Below, one piece after another: positions 5,753-9,827 of a stretch of DNA of 9,827 nucleotides. Location: assembly GCA_030152605.1 (NCBI GenBank), contig JASLJB010000214.1, positions 1 to 9,827 of the forward strand. Reading direction: 5' to 3'. Position 1 is the first letter of the stretch. Each line of letters opens with the position of its first letter. Below the pieces are notes generated by a model that saw nothing but the letters and a program-made list of their open reading frames with translations, searched no databases and was not told the DNA's origin. Source of the DNA: Acinetobacter sp. (GTDB taxonomy: Bacteria; Pseudomonadota; Gammaproteobacteria; Pseudomonadales; Moraxellaceae). Both the position numbers and the translations under genes were made by a program.

Positions 5753-6337
5753 ATGAAAGAACAGCAGATTAAAAACAAAATTATTTTAATTGCATTGCTG
5801 CTATTCATTTCAGCATGCCTACAGGTCTTTTCACAATACTTCATCTACTGGAAATTTAGTTTTTACACTGAGCCTTGGCGCTGGTGGACGGCACATTGGG
5901 TACATGTGGGCTGGATTCATTATCTACTCAATATGTTGGCATTTATCTTCTTGCCTTTTATCTTTCCACAGATGAAGAATCGCTATCTGATCGCTTTACT
6001 GTTGCTATTACCGCCCTTAATGAGTTTTAGTTTCTACGCGATCTATCCCAATATCGAAGCCTATGCAGGACTGTCTGGGGTATTACATGGACTGTATGTT
6101 GCGGTCGCGATCTTCTATCTACAATTTGCCAAAGAGCGTAAATTTGCACTGCTGGTCTTATGCTTGGTCGGTGCAAAACTTGCTTGGGAAAACACTTTTG
6201 GCTCTTTACAGACCGCAGAGTTGATTGGTAGTCCGGTCTTGGTCGAGGCGCATGCCGTTGGTGCATTTTGGGGCGGCGTACTGGCAGGGTTGTACTTGCT
6301 GCTGGGCTGGATCAAAAAACCGAAGAAAATTGACTAA
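5753..6337 (+). CDS. Rhombosortase (rhomboid-family intramembrane serine protease)
   Basis: 194 residues with about six hydrophobic helices, the size and shape of rhombosortases. These inner-membrane rhomboid relatives cleave GlyGly-CTERM tails from surface or secreted proteins. Visible signatures are RWWTAHWVHVGWIHYLLN (43-60), with the rhomboid HxxxN (H56, N60); YAGLSGVLHGLY (104-115), with catalytic Ser108 in GLSG; and EAHAVGAFWGG (165-175), with catalytic His167. Start: ATG at 5753 with AGAGGTGA at 5741-5748. It lies 113 bases after the lipoprotein gene in the same direction, so co-transcription is possible. None of the complete proteins in this window ends with a GlyGly-CTERM tail (Gly-rich motif, hydrophobic helix, basic end), so its substrate is encoded elsewhere. 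A generic rhomboid protease is the alternative. Confidence 0.88.
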   Translation: MKEQQIKNKIILIALLLFISACLQVFSQYFIYWKFSFYTEPWRWWTAHWVHVGWIHYLLNMLAFIFLPFIFPQMKNRYLIALLLLLPPLMSFSFYAIYPNIEAYAGLSGVLHGLYVAVAIFYLQFAKERKFALLVLCLVGAKLAWENTFGSLQTAELIGSPVLVEAHAVGAFWGGVLAGLYLLLGWIKKPKKID

Positions 6338-6497
6338 AAATACAAAATTATAAATAGACCTGTCATATGAATTGAGTGGCAAGTGATTCAAATTGCTAGA
6401 TGTATAACACCAATAGTGATGAGAGATGGATCTCTGAACTCAGGAAAACTATGCCATTGCAGTCATGGTGGCAGTACATAATAAAACTGGATCAATC

Positions 6498-8720
6498 ATG
6501 CAGGATAAACAACAAAATAAATCTGAGCACAACAATCGTCAGCGCAGCAATCTTCAGCCACCGCGAGGACTGCACCGACTCGGCCATATCTGGACGGAGT
6601 GGGTTAGTACCTTGGTGGTGTTGGCGCTGTTATTACTGACTTTGATCATCGGTACGGGAGAAATGATCCACGGACAGATGCTTAGGCTCGGCGAAAGTTT
6701 GTATGGCGATCAAAAGATCGCAATGCAATATTCATTTCTACGTGCAACACCGACCCAACCCAGCTGTGATCGCAATCCCAATATCGATCTGTTGGTTCAG
6801 CAACAAATGAACAATAGTGCCGGCGATGAGTTTGCTGATTTTTTTGGTACAGCATCTAAAGATGAAGTACGTCAGTCAGTACTCGCGGCACAGCAGCTCT
6901 GTGAAGACAAGTATGTGTTTTATGACAAGACCATACAGCATATCGAGCAACATCCAAGCCTGCCGCTTTATCGCAATATTGAGTTGGGTTTCTTTAAAGC
7001 CTTTCAGTTCGGCACTGAAAATCGTGCGCTGTTATTGGTGTTGATGGTGGTTTTTGCCGCGATCACCACCACACTCAAAGTTCATCATATCGCCTTACGC
7101 AGCCCCCAAAGCCGATTAGACTATCGTGTCTATGCTGTATTTATGCTGGTGGGCAATACACTGATGGCGGCCTCTGCGCTGAGTCAGTATCGTTCTGTGA
7201 TCAATTCGGGTGTCGCATCCGACATTGAAAGCCTGATGATCTATTGGCTATGGATCATCTTATTTAGCATCTTGGCATTGATCAGTCTAATACAGCTCAT
7301 ACGCATACCTGCGAATGCGCAGCCGGGTGGGAGTTTGGGCAAGGCGCTGTTGTCTGTGCCGTTATATGCCTATATGGCCACCATTACCGGCATCAGCTTT
7401 ACCTTCTTTATGCATTATCCAATGGGGCAGGGTATTTATCTCGGTCAATTGGTGGAGTTCTCCAGTATTTTCCTCAATCTCGCCTTGTTTATCTGGGCCG
7501 GGATGTTGCTCAAGCAAACCCTGATTGTAGATAAATTCTTAAACATTTTACGACCTTGGAATTTGGCGCCTGAAACCCTGACGTGGATCATCCTCTTGGC
7601 TGCGGCTTTGCCGACCGCCTATACCGGTGCTTCGGGGATTTTCGTGATCGCTGCGGGTGCGATTATCTATAAAGAAGTCTGGAATGCGGGTGGTCGTCGC
7701 CAATTTGCTTTGGCTTCTGCTGCCATGTCCGGCTCGCTGGGCGTGGTATTACGTCCTTGTCTATTGATCGTGGTGGTGGCTTCACTCAATAAGGAAGTCA
7801 CGACGGATCTGCTCTATCACTATGGAATGTATGTGTTTTTGATTACCTCAAGCATGTTCTTGCTGGTGTCTTTATTTTTCGCTGAGCAGAAGTTCCGTGT
7901 TGCAGCACCGCGTACGGCATTGCCATTGTCGCTGAAAGGTTTGCTGAAAGTAGTGCCTTATGTGCTGATCTTCGCCTTGATCTGGGTATTTTACAAATAT
8001 GCACTGAATACCAAAATGGATGAATTCACCGCACCGATCATGATGCCGATCATTCTGTTGGCGATCGTGTTATTTGAAAAATTACGCCATGAACATGCAC
8101 CGATCGCAGCGGTAGGGCATTGGGATGAGTCACTCAATCCAGCAGTGTCGCCAACACAAGCCAAAGTGCAAGAACAGGCTTTGCCAAGGCTTGGATTTTT
8201 TAAAGCCATCCATAGTGCGAGCAGTGAAACGGTCGGGCATATTGGTGCCTTGGTGATCTTGATGGCGCTTTCTGTCAGTGTGGGCGGCTTCCTTGAGCGG
8301 GTGCATCTGATGGATGTTTTCCCGACCGATATTAGCAGTACGCTCTTGGTCTTGACCTTAATCGTGATATTGATGGTTTTTGTGGGCATGATCATGGACC
8401 CGTTTGGTGCGGTGATCCTGATCTCTGCAACGGTGGCACCTGTCGCTTATCAATACGGGATCGATCCGGTGCATTTCTGGATGATTACCCTGATTGGTTT
8501 TGAGTTGGGCTATGTGTCTCCACCGGTTGCGCTCAATCACTTACTTGCGAGGCAGTCGATCGGCGATGCGGAGGTGGCGGCAGCCGATGCAGAGGTTCGT
8601 CATCTGTCGTTTTACTATCGTTATGAACGTTGGATCTTGCCGCTCATCGTGATGTTCCCATCGATGCTAATCATTGCCTATCTGCCTTATATCTTTAAGA
8701 TGTTTGGTTGGTATAGTTAA
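6498..8720 (+). CDS. TRAP transporter permease, fused DctQ-like and DctM-like subunits
   Basis: 740 residues from this start, a secondary-active importer component driven by an ion gradient. The N-terminus is polar, then TM1 (about 36-53). A long extracytoplasmic segment (about 54-172) with two cysteines (C90, C135) follows. Next come several helices resembling DctQ (about 174-270), then the DctM-type part. DctM-like signatures are YTGASGIFVIAAGA (375-388), then AMSGSLGVVLRPCLL; GMIMDPFGAVILISATVAPVA (630-650), followed by GIDPVHFW; and LGYVSPPVALNHLL (670-683). Separate DctM proteins are usually about 430 residues, so the extra length is the DctQ part plus the insertion. The ATG at 6465 would add 11 residues but has no Shine-Dalgarno; 6498 has only a weak GGA 6 bases upstream. 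No DctP is adjacent. Substrate unknown. Confidence 0.88.
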   Translation: MQDKQQNKSEHNNRQRSNLQPPRGLHRLGHIWTEWVSTLVVLALLLLTLIIGTGEMIHGQMLRLGESLYGDQKIAMQYSFLRATPTQPSCDRNPNIDLLVQQQMNNSAGDEFADFFGTASKDEVRQSVLAAQQLCEDKYVFYDKTIQHIEQHPSLPLYRNIELGFFKAFQFGTENRALLLVLMVVFAAITTTLKVHHIALRSPQSRLDYRVYAVFMLVGNTLMAASALSQYRSVINSGVASDIESLMIYWLWIILFSILALISLIQLIRIPANAQPGGSLGKALLSVPLYAYMATITGISFTFFMHYPMGQGIYLGQLVEFSSIFLNLALFIWAGMLLKQTLIVDKFLNILRPWNLAPETLTWIILLAAALPTAYTGASGIFVIAAGAIIYKEVWNAGGRRQFALASAAMSGSLGVVLRPCLLIVVVASLNKEVTTDLLYHYGMYVFLITSSMFLLVSLFFAEQKFRVAAPRTALPLSLKGLLKVVPYVLIFALIWVFYKYALNTKMDEFTAPIMMPIILLAIVLFEKLRHEHAPIAAVGHWDESLNPAVSPTQAKVQEQALPRLGFFKAIHSASSETVGHIGALVILMALSVSVGGFLERVHLMDVFPTDISSTLLVLTLIVILMVFVGMIMDPFGAVILISATVAPVAYQYGIDPVHFWMITLIGFELGYVSPPVALNHLLARQSIGDAEVAAADAEVRHLSFYYRYERWILPLIVMFPSMLIIAYLPYIFKMFGWYS

Positions 8721-8749
8721 GTGATCTAGCGCTCAGAGCGCGATACGCC

Positions 8750-8784
8750 AAAAGCCAGTCAGTGTCATGCTGACTGGCTTTTTT
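8750..8784. terminator. Rho-independent terminator after the TRAP permease, possibly bidirectional
   Basis: AAAAGCCAGTCAG (8750-8762) pairs perfectly with CTGACTGGCTTTT (8770-8782) around a 7-base loop, with Ts to 8784. Read on the - strand, the same hairpin ends in four Ts and may also stop the convergent EamA transcript (ends 8834). A second palindrome, GCGCTC-A-GAGCGC, sits just before it at 8729-8741. Confidence 0.92.
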
Positions 8785-8833
8785 GTGATAGTGCAATTGG
8801 CTTAGCAAGGCTGTGATACCAGCAAGAAGATAT

Positions 8834-9712
8834 TTATGATTTCAACCGACCTTGCCACATCGGACTACACAGCAGCACGGCAAAGAGGATAAAACCAAAA
8901 CCGATCAGACTGTAGAGATCCGGCATTTCCGCCCAAAACAGATAACCCAAGATAGCGGCAAAGACGATGGCACTATAGTTCACTGGGCCGATTTGACCGG
9001 CAGGGGCCAGTTTGTAGGCATAGGACATCAGCACTTGGCTGACGCTGGCGAGTAAACCTGCTGCGGCCATAAAGCCAAACTCAATCCAACTAAACGGCCG
9101 CCATGACCAAAACATCGGGATGGCTGAAATTAAACTACCAATCAGGCAAAAGTAAAATACGATTCGTTCCGGTGGTTCGGTCGCGGTCAGTGCGCGAACT
9201 GTGACATAGGCCATGGCCGCCAAGAAACTGGCCCCTAATCCCACCGCAGAAATCAGATTAAACACGCCCTGATCTGGTTTGGCGACGAAAAGTACCCCGA
9301 CCAAACCCACGGCTGCGGCGATCAGCATCGGTGCTGTAATTTTCTCTTTAAGAAATAACCATGCGATCAAGGGGATAAACACTGGTGAAGAATAGGTAAA
9401 GACCATGGCGTTGGAGAGTTTTAGATGTGCAATTGCATAGAAGAAACCATACATCGCCATCAGGCCGACCACTGAGCGCCAAGTATGCATCCAGAGCTTG
9501 TGTGTTTTAAAAAAACCAAGCCCCTTACTGAACAGTAGCGGCAGGAAGATCAGCAAGCCAAAGATATTGCGAAAGAATACGATCGTGGCATTGTCGACAC
9601 TATGTGAGGCATAACGCACACAGACCCCCATCACCGAGAACAGGAGTGCGGAAATCAACAGCAGGCCAATCGCAGTCATGAGCTGGCGATTGGCAGGGGG
9701 GCGTGCGGTCAT
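8834..9712 (-). CDS. EamA-family (DMT superfamily) transporter
   Basis: 292 residues with ten predicted membrane helices in two tandem EamA repeats (about 13-143 and 153-283), an inner-membrane exporter or permease of metabolites. The first repeat ends with the family pattern LKLSNAMVFTYSSPVF then IAWLFLKEKIT (about 97-126). The second has SYAYKLAPAGQIGPVNYS then FWAEMPD (about 230-265), the equivalent region with a conserved Glu after the aromatic pair. Start: ATG at 9712; a second Met at residue 12 (9679) directly precedes TM1 and neither has a clear Shine-Dalgarno. It lies 33 bases downstream of the stop of another - strand gene, so the two may share a transcript. Substrate not predictable. 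Confidence 0.9.
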   Translation of the reverse strand: MTARPPANRQLMTAIGLLLISALLFSVMGVCVRYASHSVDNATIVFFRNIFGLLIFLPLLFSKGLGFFKTHKLWMHTWRSVVGLMAMYGFFYAIAHLKLSNAMVFTYSSPVFIPLIAWLFLKEKITAPMLIAAAVGLVGVLFVAKPDQGVFNLISAVGLGASFLAAMAYVTVRALTATEPPERIVFYFCLIGSLISAIPMFWSWRPFSWIEFGFMAAAGLLASVSQVLMSYAYKLAPAGQIGPVNYSAIVFAAILGYLFWAEMPDLYSLIGFGFILFAVLLCSPMWQGRLKS

Positions 9713-9745
9713 TTTGAACGAGAGGGACAGAGGTAATGTAGCAGA

Positions 9746-9827
9746 TTAGTGCGGCGAACGCGGCTTAAACTGAATCACCCCAACATCATCAGCGACCTGA
9801 TCCTGTACGGGTAAGTCGGCAAAGGTC
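9746..9827 (-). CDS. C-terminal fragment of an unrecognised protein (5' end outside the window)
   Basis: On the - strand an open frame enters from the right edge and ends with TAA at 9748-9746. It gives 26 residues, TFADLPVQDQ-VADDVGVIQF-KPRSPH. Codon choice and composition look like the neighbouring genes, and the stop sits 33 bases before the EamA start, a typical operon gap. The fragment is too short to assign a family. Confidence 0.5.
   Translation of the reverse strand, partial: TFADLPVQDQVADDVGVIQFKPRSPH

Noticed and set aside
6403..6408. TATAAC as a -10 box for the TRAP permease
   Set aside because: No acceptable -35 box is found 15-19 bases upstream, so I could not support a promoter call.
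7991..8395. 134-codon frame on the - strand inside the TRAP permease gene
   Set aside because: It is fully antisense to strongly conserved DctM motifs, has a low-complexity Thr/Ile/Lys composition, and matches no recognised family.

Overview
This window reads as chromosomal DNA from a gammaproteobacterium of the Moraxellaceae, most probably Acinetobacter. The case rests on the L17 C-terminus, the moderately AT-rich base composition with very AT-rich gaps between genes, the sdhE/ygfX-type gene pair, and the codon style. No RNA genes, insertion sequences, phage genes or CRISPR arrays are visible.

Layout. Positions 1-196 are the end of rplQ, the last gene of the ribosomal-protein alpha operon, closed by a strong terminator. 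A monocistronic EthA-type Baeyer-Villiger monooxygenase follows (386-1882, +), with its own sigma70-like promoter and a palindrome between the -35 and -10 boxes. It converges on an acyl-CoA dehydrogenase (1976-3148, -), and one symmetrical hairpin between them can terminate both transcripts. Divergent from the dehydrogenase is an overlapping pair: sdhE, the succinate dehydrogenase flavinylation factor, and a YgfX-like two-helix membrane protein. A 202-base AT-rich gap follows, carrying three copies of the motif ATTGTNNGACA. It leads to a 37-residue single-pass membrane miniprotein (4215-4328) that has a clear Shine-Dalgarno sequence and its own terminator.

The second half is a membrane and envelope block on the + strand: a lipoprotein (4581-5639) that may belong to the TRAP-associated TatT type, a rhombosortase (5753-6337), and a large TRAP-type permease with fused DctQ-like and DctM-like parts (6498-8720). 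No DctP substrate-binding protein is present in the window. A strong terminator closes the block. On the - strand, an EamA-family drug/metabolite transporter (8834-9712) follows the last 26 codons of an unrecognised gene that runs off the right edge.

The genes do not form one pathway. The most interesting unexplained elements are the miniprotein, the repeated ATTGTNNGACA motif, the repeats upstream of the lipoprotein, and the lipoprotein-rhombosortase-TRAP grouping without a DctP. All family calls come from reading motifs by eye; no database search was run.
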